Positions 1 to 10,734 of a stretch of DNA of 64,000 nucleotides are shown here, one piece after another. The translations under genes were made by a program, and so were the position numbers. Source of the DNA: Lineus longissimus (lineage: Eukaryota > Nemertea > Pilidiophora > Heteronemertea > Lineidae); NCBI RefSeq assembly GCF_910592395.1, contig NC_088315.1, forward strand, positions 11,780,501 to 11,844,500, given 5' to 3'. The notes under the pieces were generated by a model. It saw only the letters and a list, made by a program, of their open reading frames with translations. It searched no databases and was not told the DNA's origin. Every line of letters starts with the position of its first letter. The first letter of the stretch is position 1.

Positions 1-59
1 TGCCACCATTGTTTAACAGACAACGTACGAAGCGCTATCGCTATAGCTCCCCTGTCCTT

Positions 60-186
60 AAGACAGGTGAGCCAACTAGGCATGATGCCAGTCTCTCTTA
101 AAAGACAGGTGAGCCAAATAGTCATGATGCCAGTCTCTCTTAAAAGACAGGTGAGCCAAATAGGCATGATGCCAGTCTCTCTTAAA
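60..186. repeat. 42-bp tandem repeat, three units
   Basis: Three consecutive units begin at about 61, 103 and 145. Each carries AGACAGGTGAGCCAA followed by CATGATGCCAGTCTCTCTTAA, and they differ at only a few positions. The flanking text (CGCTATCGCTATAGCTCCCC) looks like the end of a dispersed repeat of a kind common in marine invertebrate genomes. No coding potential is seen. Confidence 0.9.
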
Positions 187-1089
187 GCACAGTAAACAGC
201 CATGCGGGTTCAGTATTAGGACTTTCATTGTAACAATGCGAAAATGTAAGCAATTTTGGTTAGGTCCGTCATTTTTGTTATCACCAAGTAGCTTCTAGAG
301 TGACTCAACCACTCTCTTGATTACAGCGGCCGCCTCAGCGCCACCACGCGGGGCCTAATTGTATTAGGCTAAGTAGCTTCACGCGATATGCACCATTCTG
401 GGAAAACTCAATGAGGAAATATGCTCCTCGAGTCATTAGCATAATCTAATCTTAACTCAAGCTCGAGGTAATCTTGCGCAGTGTTTCTTCGGCCCAGATG
501 GTGGAAAACGTCTAGGTCTAGTACAATGAACGCCTGGCTTGCGCCAGACTAATAAGTGAAGAAGGTCTGGCTGCGCAAGACTACTGTGATAAAATTACCA
601 TTGCAGAGACTCTGTGACGTAGGCATCTACTTTTTACAAAAAATGCTCTCAAAAGACGATAAGGAATGATTATTTATTACATTTCCTGAACTATATACCT
701 CCTAATTATCACTTTACATAAACAGGTTGGCATTAGGTAGCTTGCTTGTCTTTCCTCGTGACAATATACAGCAAAATAGTTACAACCCCATAATCGCGCT
801 ATAAGTCCATAATGAGATCACGGTGACCCGTTATAAATGTTTCGCCAGCTTCGCTATTTTGCCGCTACGTGGCGTGTTGGGTCCTCGTGTCAAGCTAATT
901 GTTTTAGTCGCATTTATAATGTAGATACAAGAACATAATGTAGTTGCTTTTCGCAATTACCATATGATTGCTGATCTGCCTAATGTCTGTGAGCTCAGTC
1001 AAATGAAAATGAAACGGCCTGGGCTATTGTGCTCACCGTATAGATATTTGGTGGTAAGGAATTCATCCCAATTAAGAACCATTCTACAT
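187..1089. other. Gene-free sequence
   Basis: I see no convincing exon here. A short stretch around 336-357 (TCAGCGCCACCACGCGGGGC) recurs inverted near 4470-4490 and, more loosely, near 20390, so at least part is old dispersed repeat. Confidence 0.5.
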
Positions 1090-1652
1090 GTACAGTATAT
1101 AGGTCAAACCAAAGTCAGTATGACATGTGATGTATCGTTGCTTGGAGTACCTACCATAAAAATATCATCGAACACTATTATTAGTGAGATATTGCACTTT
1201 TTTTACCTTTTTCAGTTTTGGGCCCCTGGTGGCCAATTCGAGAATCAGTTCAGATCAAAATTCGGTGTCCGAGGTAACATGACATAGGGAGTCATGTGTA
1301 TCAGATTTTAAGTTCATAGCTTTAGTGGTTAAGAAACGTGCCATAGTCACACTCAAACGGCCAATTTACGCCATTTGGCCTCTGTGACCTTGAAAATTAG
1401 GTCAATTCAAAAACCCGTACAAAATGTGATGCATCCTTGCTAGGAGAACCTGCCATAAAAAAGTCATTGAAAACAAGTCACTCATACGAGAAATATGACA
1501 CTATTTAGGTTTTCACTTCTGGCCCCCTGGTGGTCAAGTCAAGAATCAGATCGGACCAAAATTCATTGTCAGAGGTCACCTGACCTGGAGGGTCATGTGT
1601 ACAAAGTTTTAATTAAGCTCATAGCTTTAGCGGTTAAGAAACTTGCCACTGC
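1090..1652. repeat. Degenerate dispersed repeat, two tandem units of about 300 bp
   Basis: The block at about 1090-1350 is repeated with drift at about 1395-1652. Shared landmarks are the GGTCAA start, TTGCT(T/A)GGAG, CCATAAAAA, GGCCCCTGGTGG versus GGCCCCCTGGTGG, TCATGTGTA, and CATAGCTTTAG(T/C)GGTTAAGAAAC. The GACCTTGA/GGTCA-rich text resembles non-coding repeats also seen at 28380-28620. The short ORFs inside (107 and 73 aa) are not shared in frame between the units. Confidence 0.7.
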
Positions 1653-2840
1653 TTTTGAAACAGGATATAGACGACAACGACGGACGTCGGATGATGGACG
1701 CTACGGTGTTGTATAGACTCCCTTACGGTGAGACAAAAAATCAAAATCAAAGTAGGCCTAGTATTATGAAATTCAGAAGTGCGTAGGCCTAGGCCCTAGT
1801 TTCGTGACACGGGTGACTGGAGTCCAAAGCAGGAAATATCGAAGGAAATTGATGGTTTACTTACCTGACCAATGATTTGCACAGGTCGTCGTAGGCCCAG
1901 TGCTCAAGCAATATCTAGATTGTAACCAGGCAGCAACTGAAACCAAATCACGACACGACAGGAGTTCCGCTTTGTCAGCACTCCTAGTTTCGACGAACTC
2001 GTTACCAACCTCCCTTTGAGCAGAGTATCACAGCGCTATTACGATAGACCTCGGTTACCCAGATTCGAGAGTATTGGGGATTCCCATAATCTTTTCAAAG
2101 CGCGTGTGGAACCGATTCGGTGAATCTCATGACATAGCAAGAACAACGAATCGATATAAACATATAGATTCGGTGAATATGATACCAGAAATGTATTTAA
2201 TAAAAAGGTGTTTAAAAAAACACAGGGCGTGTGGACGTGTATCATTACTGAGATAAAGGTTATTTAGGACTGGGAATAAAGCAACGTCATGTCATTGCAA
2301 TTTGTATGGGTCATCTATTTGATAATGGTCAAATATTGGTCCTTGGTAATTAGTCGAAGAGTGATTCCGGCTTGGCAGTTAGGTCTACAGACAATTCAAT
2401 AATTGTCACGGTCAATAGCATTCCGCGAAGATGACGTCACTGCAGCTGCTGCCCTCTATTTCCCCATCGCTGAATTACAGGCAATGTCGGACAAAATGCG
2501 GTTTCGTAATGGATTCAGGCTTTCTAACTTGGGCAGTGTAGATTCAATCTGGCACATGTCCGAGTGTTGGAAATACTACATAATTGTTCTGAATATTTCT
2601 CTCTCTGACTCTATGGTATCATTCATGCTAAAAACAATGCAGGGTCAAAGATAATTTACTTTGGAATAAGCTCAAAATTAATGCGTAGAAATAAGTGTCG
2701 ATGTCCGCCTGTCACGTGACTAAAACGTCATCAATATCTTATGCAAATGATCTTGTGAGCTATAAATAGTAACTTCGCGGCATGCTATTTGGCGATGGAA
2801 GATATCGTGTAGCCAAATGTATGGGCGGTTATTATATATA
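1653..2840. other. Gene-free sequence
   Basis: No supported exon or RNA gene. Short ORFs (60-83 aa) on both strands overlap each other and show no recognisable domain. Confidence 0.5.
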
Positions 2841-3430
2841 CCGCAAATAACTTAGACAAACCAAAGCAAAGAAACTTGTGTAGCATATCAAGGACACGTA
2901 GATTGATACTCCTATGTGTGCCACATCAAAGTCATCTGGACCATACACCACGTCAAAGATAACGATGCGAAGTCAACAGGCGGCGCCACCGTCTTGGGAA
3001 AAGTAAAAACGATTTCGACAACTATAGGTTTTTGTTGATATAAGCGACTAGCGGGAAAATGCACATGTGTTGTTATGTCACTATTGCATCTATTCGTAGT
3101 AGACTGTCGTATTTTGAGATCCCCTTTCTTTTCAACATCATCAATCATACTAGTATATCATAACCATGGATAGAGATAAGTTAGAAAACTGTGTCAACCT
3201 CCTTCAACAAGTTGTTGGAATAATGGGGAGAGAGGTGGCGAATAACAACAACGTCAACAGGCATACGGCCGCCAGCAATCTACAGTGGCGCCGCCTGTTG
3301 ACTTCGCATCGTTATCTTTGACGTGGTGTATGGTCCAGATGTCTTTGATGTGGCACACATAGGAGTATCAATCTACGTGTCCTTGATATGCTACACAAGT
3401 GTCTTTGCTTTGGTTTGTATTTATTTGCGG
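2841..3430. repeat. Foldback element with arms of about 150 bp
   Basis: The left arm (2841-2990) and right arm (3285-3430) are near-perfect inverted complements. The left arm starts CCGCAAATAACTTAGACAAA and the right arm ends in the reverse complement, TTATTTGCGG. The inner ends meet at GGCGGCGCCAC. The 294-bp interior holds a 51-codon ORF (3166-3321, starting MDRDKLENC) that runs into the right arm. It is not recognisable and may be chance. The structure fits a foldback or MITE-type element; no target-site duplication was identified. Confidence 0.85.
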
Positions 3431-4621
3431 AATGCGTTACAAATCGACAGTCCTCCTATTCTTTTGGGACCTTCTGTACAAATCCCGTCCCCATGTTATT
3501 TTCGTATGTGAAACACCAGCCTCCCATGCACAATGGTGAAACATATGAAAAATTGACGAACAATAATGGTGTTGGTGAGGTTTTTAAATGATACACCGCT
3601 TCTAGGCATGCCAAAACGCCTTTTGCGTGGATAAGACCGGTTTTTCTGTGGTTGAGATCGGAGTTAACATGATATAATTAAGTAGTGAGAGGTGGCTAAA
3701 CACTGCGACCCATCGTATCATTAATACATGGCAAGATAATCTTCAGGCGGGCAAAAATGTCGACTCTCAAATTCCGCAATGCACTAATACACTGAGCAAT
3801 GTGTACTGCGCAGCCCTGAACAAACTTACACACAGGATGATGAATATCACTAGTTCTGATGTCGTACTATGTGATTTTGTTGAGAAAATTTTACTGGCCA
3901 AGAATAGAGGGCGTCAGTAATTCTGTAGTTCATTATCTGTAACTTCAGACTCTGGACGCCCTAAAAACGTCTTGATATCTAAAAGAAGTTGGCGGTCATG
4001 ATTGATTTGGTCCAGACAGGTTCATAAACATAACGTAGAAAAACACCCTCAGAATGGAGAAATCAATTTTCCGGTTTGCCACGAATCTAAACTTCGGACG
4101 CAGTGGACCGGTGTAGAAGTTTAAAATGCCCTAGGATAGAATGCCCGGGAAACAAAGGATTCTATTATGCGCTTCAATCTCTGAGCTATTGACGGTCAGG
4201 GTCTCCATAGAACCATATTGCAGAATACAATAGGGCCGGACACTTTTTCCAGGGGGGCATTTGTTACTGTTACACCGGCCTCCTTCCTCGCCCCAAGACC
4301 CAATTAGGATGACGCAACGGATTACCAAGGGAGTCTATGAAGAATCAGGCAGACCTTCCAAATTGCCGAGCTGGGCTGTCTTTGAAAAGGAAATAGCACT
4401 GTTTATTTGGTAAGTTTCTTATACCGTGATTTGCATCACATATAGCCTGATAGGCCTACCCTTAGGCCCCACGTGGTGGCGCTGAAGCCAACAGTTGGTT
4501 TCTAATTTGAGTTGTCTGTCACAGTCATTAAATTGCACAAATTGCATTGCTAGTGTGGACTAGCAGATTTAATTCAAAAAAATATTCCAAGTTTTAAAAA
4601 TCGACGACCAACCTCTGTAGC
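3431..4621. other. Gene-free sequence with an inverted dispersed repeat
   Basis: About 4100-4190 (CAGTGGACCGGTGTAGAAGT onward) recurs in reverse complement at about 49800-49895. No gene is supported elsewhere. Confidence 0.6.
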
Positions 4622-6894
4622 CAGTTTTACTGAAAACATGTACACCTAATCGTAAAAATCGTATGATGGAATTGAATCTGGGCTCACTCCTTTCCTTCTA
4701 TCTAATATTGGTGAAAGACAGGCGCACTTAGTCCATCCCATATTGAAATGGGCCCTTTCAATATAATTAGACTGATTTAACACTATATTTGGGTATAAGC
4801 TGTTAAATTGTTTTCTTGGTCGGTTTCTGACTTTTTTACAAACTGACACTTTAAAGTATTACACAGCCTTTAGTGTTTCGTTTGCGATTGTGTACATGCA
4901 CATATTGTGTAAAATTTCAGAGCTTTAGCTCATTTTTATAGGCCCCAGATCCCGTCTGGGGACTATATTGATATCACTGGAATTCTCGAAACTGTTATTT
5001 TTTTCCACCAACACATTTATTGCGGTAGTCCAGCAAAACGGCTAAATAAACCAGAAATCAATCACCCTTACACCACCAAACCCAATTCCATCTATGGACT
5101 ATCGCAAAAGTATCTTAAAAATCCTGAGTATTTCGATACTTTTGAAGCATTTTTTACTGAGATATGATACCGTCTTCTCCCAACATGCCGAAGCCGCGAT
5201 TCAATGTGACATGCGATGTGACATGCGCAGAGGCGAGACGCTGATACATTAGCATAAGCTCCGCCTCGTCATAATGACGTCATTATTCTCAGGAGTTGGT
5301 CGAGCGATGGGACGATGGAGGTATCATAAAGAAACCCAAATCGATTCATGGACTATCGCAAAACGATTTTTCCAAACTCAATGCTTTAGATGCGTTTTTG
5401 TGCTGCGATTTTGACGAGAGTATCTGGTCAAGGTCAGATACTGCAGTCGGGCTGTTAATTCGAACGCGTTCGACTCGAGTATTTGCACACGTTCCCCTTC
5501 GTAGTTTGACTACAGTCGAGTTTGTTACTCGGTTTCTACTCGGTTGACATGACGACTACCTGGGGACTATCAAACTTGCTACCAGCAAATTTCGGAATTC
5601 TAGTTACCATTGTAACCATTATGAACCTATCGATTGACTTTGTTAAATTATAGTATTGACAATGCCTACATGTAGCCAATCGATACGACGATATTGGGCT
5701 GTGAAGAGCAGATAATCGAACCGATGTGGAGTTGACTTCGAAAAAGATAAACTCAGGCGTTTTGGCATCGTGCCGTGGAGTAAACACGGGGATATTAAGG
5801 AAATTCGAATGCATTCAGAACACCTTATTGGTACATTTCGACCAAATCCAATAATTGTTGAATTTTTTATATGCTGATGAGTATTTGGAGTTTAAAAAGG
5901 CTTCTCCTGTTGTTGGGACGTACCAAAGTGTGTTTTGTGAGAATTATTTCACAAAGAACGATTTCGCCTAACATCCATGTTCAAGCCTGGACCAACGTAT
6001 CAGCTGATTTGTGAAACAAGGTGGTGGTGGGCTGAGAGCTACGGTTTCTCTCTACCTGACCCGTTTTCACTTCGCGTATGTAGTTGGTCGGCCGAAATGG
6101 TCGGAGCAATTTGCCCAAAAGTTCAAATCTGGGAGATGGGCTGCCTGTTTGCTCCTAATGGGAATTATTAAGTGAAATCCCTATACGCGGATAAGGCTAC
6201 GTGTAAAGGCTACCCCTCCTGATTTTGGTCGGAACACCAAGTTACTGAGGATCGGTTGGAAAAAGCTGGACTCGGATTTCGAACTCACCTAAGGGTATTC
6301 ATCATAGAGTGAAACTAAACATCCATTACATGTATTTCACAAAATAACTATTTAACGAGTAGAACGCCTAATTTTTAATGCCTATTCTTAAATCATACGG
6401 ACACACCACTGGCCTCATTGTCACATGTATGAAGAAGATGACAAGGAACAACCCTGAGCTATTTGGTAGCTTTCGCAACAGTGTGAATAACGATATACGC
6501 TGTACGAATGTCTGCAATGTCATCGATTTCTGTGATGCAATTGATTTATGCGACGCTCGTTATTCATCTTTGATACTTAGCTAAAAAGGAATCAGTCATT
6601 CACGTCGTCCAAGACAAAAGATTCTCGTTGTCGCGTCAACGGTTACCCTCTACAGTACCTTGCGTGAGTTACCGCCAATCGTGGTCGCGTTTTTGGCATG
6701 TTTCATCAACCCAACACGAAGTAATTTGCCATCATGTGTCAATGCCTTGATTATCGTTCAAGGTCCAACCAAATTCGATATCAGGCGAACAAGTCAGTAT
6801 ATGAGTTTATATTTAAATTGTCTGTAATGATCTGAATCGATGGTAAGCCACCACAAACCATTAAAAAAATAGTTGCATCCGGGCCCACCCTTTC

Positions 6895-8442
6895 ATGATG
6901 CCTAGATATCTGATGATTGCTGCAGTGATGGTTCTCGGATTACTAGCAATTCCAGGGAAACAAAGAATAGTCCACTCGTCAGGCTTGAAACGTAAGTATA
7001 TATAAGAGGTAACTGTCGATAATATTACCTGTTTGCCCAACACATACAGCGTACCTGATCTTCAAACTGCAGAGCCCCTTTTGAGAATTCAGGAACAAAT
7101 TTGGGTGACGAAGTTACTCGTATATCTACTTTTTATATTTTTGCCATCATAATGCAGCCGATGTGACTTGGAATTTCGATGGCAGCTCTCGAGGCATAAG
7201 GTCAGTATGGGTCGATGGGGGGGGGGGGGGGGGTTCCAATATGCCGGAGTTGACCCCATGATGAAGCCAAGTGGTGAATCAGACATGATTTTGTTCCCAA
7301 ATGATTATCATTTACCTAGATGTATATGTTTCCTCATTTAGGATTTATAGGTATCGAGGTTAAAAGAGACTGGTGTTACCGAGGTAACTAAACATTAGAC
7401 ATCTGTGACCTGAAAATACGCTATAATTAGGTTGGTCGTCTCGTGCCCAAGTAGGAGGCGAAATATGGCTCGAACCTGACAATATTGTTTCTTGCGTGCA
7501 TTTATTTAATGTTTTGGGCATAGTGTCTGTAAACAGCACATCGCAAGTTTTAAGCACTGGTCATCTTCGGATGATCATGGGCAAAGAGGAATTGATGTCG
7601 CTCGAAAACTCTACTGAGTATTGCTGGATGATTTGTTGGTTGGTTGGTTGACTGAAGTACAATCGCATCTCTTGATAATATGTTTATTTGTTCCTCGGAC
7701 ATTCTATCCTCAACTGGATTGTCTTTTGAAGTCGAAGAGCTTCGTCCTTCTTAATTGTGGAATGATATATGCATGCAGTCCTTGTCGTCTTTTCATTCAA
7801 CGATACAGGATGTTTGATGGAAAGAGTGCATCTTATGTCAACTCATCTATCTTTGGGCGGGTAATGTCTTTCAATAATGGCAGAGAACCCAAGCAGTGTG
7901 TAACCGCCCCAGCGGTCAATCTCAGAGGCGGTTGGTTGACCATCATTTTCTACTTCAGACCCAAAGATATATATGTAGATAGATTCAATCCTCAGACACT
8001 TATCATATTCATGAATCGAAAGGGACATGTTCATGTCCAGTCTGCTTCTCCGCATTTTGTCCTTGTCAAAATGAGTGGTGAAAATGGTCAAAACGTTTTT
8101 GCCTATAAATCAGGTTGCTTGTTCTACGATCAATGGCATCAGTTTATCATCATGGTGAATGTTTTAAAGGAAGTCTGTAATTTTTACATTGATGGGAGAC
8201 AAATTGAACTGGTAAGGTATTGGAAAAATTCAATCCTGGATATCAGTTGGAGTGGAACGATGATTGGGTGTCATTGCTACAAGCTGCATATTTCTAAACG
8301 TAATTGCAAGCCGTGTTTTCGAGGTGACATCGCTCAAATTCATATCTATCGAGCGAAACTGAGTGATGAACAATTGAGGAGAATTCATGACGACTGTAAG
8401 TCCATTCAAATTAATGGATTATCATTTTGTGGAATGTATTAG
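6895..8442 (+). CDS. Secreted LamG/pentraxin-like protein, copy A (3 exons, 257 aa)
   Basis: The model joins 6895-6991, 7158-7200 and 7809-8442. Exon 1 encodes a signal peptide (MMPRYLMIAAVMVLGLLAIP) and ends in phase 1 at a strong donor (C|GTAAGT). Exon 2 is only 43 nt, lies between a pyrimidine-rich TGCAG acceptor and AAG|GTCAGT, and takes phase 1 to phase 2. Exon 3 starts after GATACAG and ends at TAG. The joined frame reads WNFDG...MFDGKSASYV, the normal N-terminal strands of a concanavalin A-like LamG fold. It continues with DQWHQFIIMVN, NFYIDGRQIE and the family-typical end GDIAQIHIYRAKLSDEQL. This is most like Laminin_G_3/pentraxin domains, which bind glycans or other extracellular ligands; the ligand here is unknown. 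AATAAA lies 53 bp after the stop. Copy B keeps the same splice sites and phases, so the model is well supported. Confidence 0.85.
7158..7200 (+). other. 43-nt internal exon of LamG gene A, followed by a poly-G tract
   Basis: The exon encodes PDVTWNFDGSSRGI. Its length is 1 modulo 3, the only value that joins the phase-1 donor of exon 1 to the phase-2 acceptor of exon 3. About 17 bp into the next intron is a run of at least 17 G; copy B has a shorter G run at the same place. G runs near donors of very short exons can act as intronic splicing enhancers (known); a role here is inference. Confidence 0.8.
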
Positions 8443-8494
8443 CTGAAATCTGTAACCTATTCATGGCACGACATGATGAGGCTTCTGTACCCAT

Positions 8495-8500
8495 AATAAA
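8495..8500 (+). promoter_or_regulatory. Poly(A) signal of LamG gene A
   Basis: AATAAA, within CCCATAATAAAGAACC, is conserved in copy B at 19696-19701. It implies that exon 3 is a terminal exon. Confidence 0.75.
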
Positions 8501-8879
8501 GAACCATTGAAAGAGGTGTTATGACCAAATTAATGGAGTCCTATACGTCACTAAGAACTGATATAGAGTAATTGGTCTTGCCATGCATGTCATATTTTAC
8601 CCTCCCCAAGCGTATCAAAGCATGCAGCTCGAATTATCTTCGTTGATCAATCGAACTCCTTGGGTGCCAAACGATAGAATGGGTAAACTCGCAACCCCTT
8701 TCTAACGCACAATTCACTTGGGTCTGGTGATTAACATTTTTTTTTTATAAGTAGTACGAATAAATGAATGGAATTATTTTTCAATATATTCAAAACGTTT
8801 GCACATGTTTTGACTAAAATGTGTCCGTATGAGTGATCATACTAGCAGTTGACAAAATCGATGTCTCTTTCTCTCGTAG

Positions 8880-10121
8880 TTTTTACTCTTCGAGGAGGCA
8901 CCGGTAAGTTTTATATCGTGAGATAGACAGATCAAGTGTATGTTGCCATGGCGAAAACATGTCAGCCTCAAATAGGATTTCGAGTAGAAGTATACTAAAT
9001 TTACAAAAGGTGACGGACTTTGCCAAAACAGCATGGACTGGGAAATCAAGCCGCTCATGCATGTCTGGTAGTTTACTCAGGCTGAACCATGTTTGAACAG
9101 CACAACACTATCCCTTACTCTAATAAGTTTTGTTGACCACATCTGTTTTTATAGTACAACGAGGTCGGGATTCCCTCGTAAACTCGATAAACAACAGTAA
9201 CGGCCAAAATTGTACAATCATAATTGCTGCTGTTCTAAATCCCCTCACCGCGAATGGCTGGATCTCATGATATTTTCAAATGCGGGTTCCTTTCTATTAC
9301 TTCTGATAATCGACATTTCGTGGAAGATATTGGTATATCAGCTGTCCAATTACGGCACCAAATTGGCAAGCGCGTGTAGATTAGTCACGTGAATCAAATG
9401 AGAAAACATCAAATATATATTCGCAAACGTACCAGGTCGATGTTTGAATTTGAAGCTTTTTAAAGAGATTTTTTGGGCTTTCGTTACGATCCACTCGGTA
9501 AAACTTAACATCTTGCCCGAACACGGCCATTGCTTTCTCACGCTAAGTTACAGTTGTAGTGATCAGTTAACCATGTGAGCTATTGGGGACTCCAGCTATA
9601 GGTGCATACATGCCATATTGACTTCAGGCCCTAGGAGCGGTGGATTAGGTGTCGCTACTGCTGTACAGTTCAATTGAGAAATGTTAAGCCGAAGGATCCA
9701 TCTTCAGAAAAGAAGCGTTTTGCATTGCATCGCAAGTGCAGTGCTGCCGCCATCTGCAATAATGACCATCACTAGGCCAAATCGCATTTTATAATTTATT
9801 TCTACCCGGTTGCCTGAATGAGTAGTTTCAAGAGCTGTTTCATGCAGACAACATTATCGTTATGTTTATATTAAAACTCCTATTCTCGCAGAGGTGCTAT
9901 TTATGAAAAGCTTTAATGACGAATCCGCAGAGTTGATCAGGACTTTGAAATCCAGGTCGCGACTTGGGTGTGCAACCGAACGAAATAGCGTGTGTCAAAC
10001 TCTTGATTTTGAGGCAAAATGTACGTATTTCATCTTCGATATAAAACTGAGGCGATGTGGGTACTACCATGGCCATGAAGGAGGATACTGTAAATTCGAG
10101 ATACCTTTGGAAAGAATGTAA
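8880..10121 (+). CDS. PAN/Apple-like exon with 24-nt microexon, copy A (partial gene)
   Basis: A 24-nt microexon (8880-8903) lies between TCTCTTTCTCTCGTAG and G|GTAAGT. The next exon starts at 9892 after TTCTCGCAG and stays open to TAA at 10121. Only phase 1 avoids a stop across the junction, giving FTLRGGT-E-VLFMKSF. The long exon has regularly spaced cysteines (GCATERNSVCQ, AKCTYFIFD, RRCGYYH) resembling a PAN/Apple module, an extracellular protein- or glycan-binding fold. No dedicated signal exon is visible. The LamG signal exon has a matching phase-1 donor, so alternative splicing onto it is possible (inference). The 3' end is unsure because copies A, B and C differ by indels around CATGCC. 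Microexon and acceptor are conserved in all three copies. Confidence 0.5.
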
Positions 10122-10170
10122 TCACGATGAGGACAACATTATCCTGCAGCTTCATTCTCTGACTAAATGA

Positions 10171-10450
10171 TTGGTGCCGGTGTAAAAGTAATCCAGGTTC
10201 TACCTAGCTGGAGTCCGCTGGACTCTAACTCCTAGGAATCAAAGTCCTACGGTCCTGAACGACGAGGAGCTGGAGCCCTAGGACTTAGGTTACCAGCAAC
10301 CAATGGACCGCGACTCCTTAGGAATGTAGGTCCAAAATCTAGTAAGCAGCGTCCTAGGCGGACTTTCTTTCCTAGGAATCTAGCTCCCCAGATCTTCTTT
10401 CCTAAGAATCTAATCTTCCAGGCGGACTTCCAGTTCTTTTACACCGAGCT
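10171..10450. mobile_element. MITE-like element of about 280 bp
   Basis: It sits exactly where homology between copy A and the other copies ends. The ends are inverted: CGGTGTAAAAG on the left (near 10174) and CTTTTACACCG on the right (near 10445). The interior repeats CCTAGGA(A)TC/GACTCCTAGG motifs many times. No clear target-site duplication was found. Confidence 0.6.
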
Positions 10451-10734
10451 TAGATGGCAGCACCGTTTATTACCCTGGCCAGCTATTCATACGAAAAAAC
10501 ACACGATCTTAGGATGCTCATACGAAAAATCACACGAAAAACACATTTTGCGCTGAAAATATGGATTGGAGATGTAGCTGAATGGCTTCACAGGTAAAAG
10601 CTGCATGCGCATACGAACAGTTAGGAGATTCAATCTAGCGGTAAAGGTGGTGGTACACATAAAGAGACCGGTTCCAGTTTACCAGTGCTAGTATCAATAT
10701 ATAGGGTTAGGGTTAAAAATGAAGAGTGAAAAAT
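10451..10734. other. Gene-free sequence
   Basis: Contains short repeats of CATACGAAAAA(A/T)CACACGA near 10485-10550. No gene is supported. Confidence 0.4.

Larger units (their letters stand above)
4622..10170 (+). repeat. Duplicated segment, copy A of the forward array
   Basis: This block aligns along nearly its whole length with 16498-22800 (copy B) and in part with 10735-14200 (copy C) and 27788-28012 (copy G). Copy A alone carries about 670 bp at 4935-5604, which contains spaced direct repeats (TGGACTATCGCAAAA near 5095 and 5350; CTGGGGACTAT near 4956 and 5560). That is either an insertion in A or a deletion in B. The block contains the LamG gene, the 24-nt microexon and the PAN-like exon. 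Confidence 0.9.

Noticed and set aside
1-186. CRISPR array
   Set aside because: The 42-bp units are repeats without unique spacers, and the DNA is eukaryotic.
5977-6171. 64-aa ORF (starts MFKPGPTYQ) in copy A
   Set aside because: Copy B has a premature stop at the same place, there is no splice support and no domain. Its persistence is explained by recent duplication.
6378-6584. 68-aa ORF shared by copies A and B (17582-17788)
   Set aside because: The two copies are too recent for conservation to mean constraint, and an equally long ORF exists on the opposite strand. No signal peptide or domain.
9210-9392. 60-aa ORF with a hydrophobic stretch, shared with 21495-21677
   Set aside because: No Kozak context, no conserved donor, lost in copy C. 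Probably intronic sequence of the PAN-like gene.
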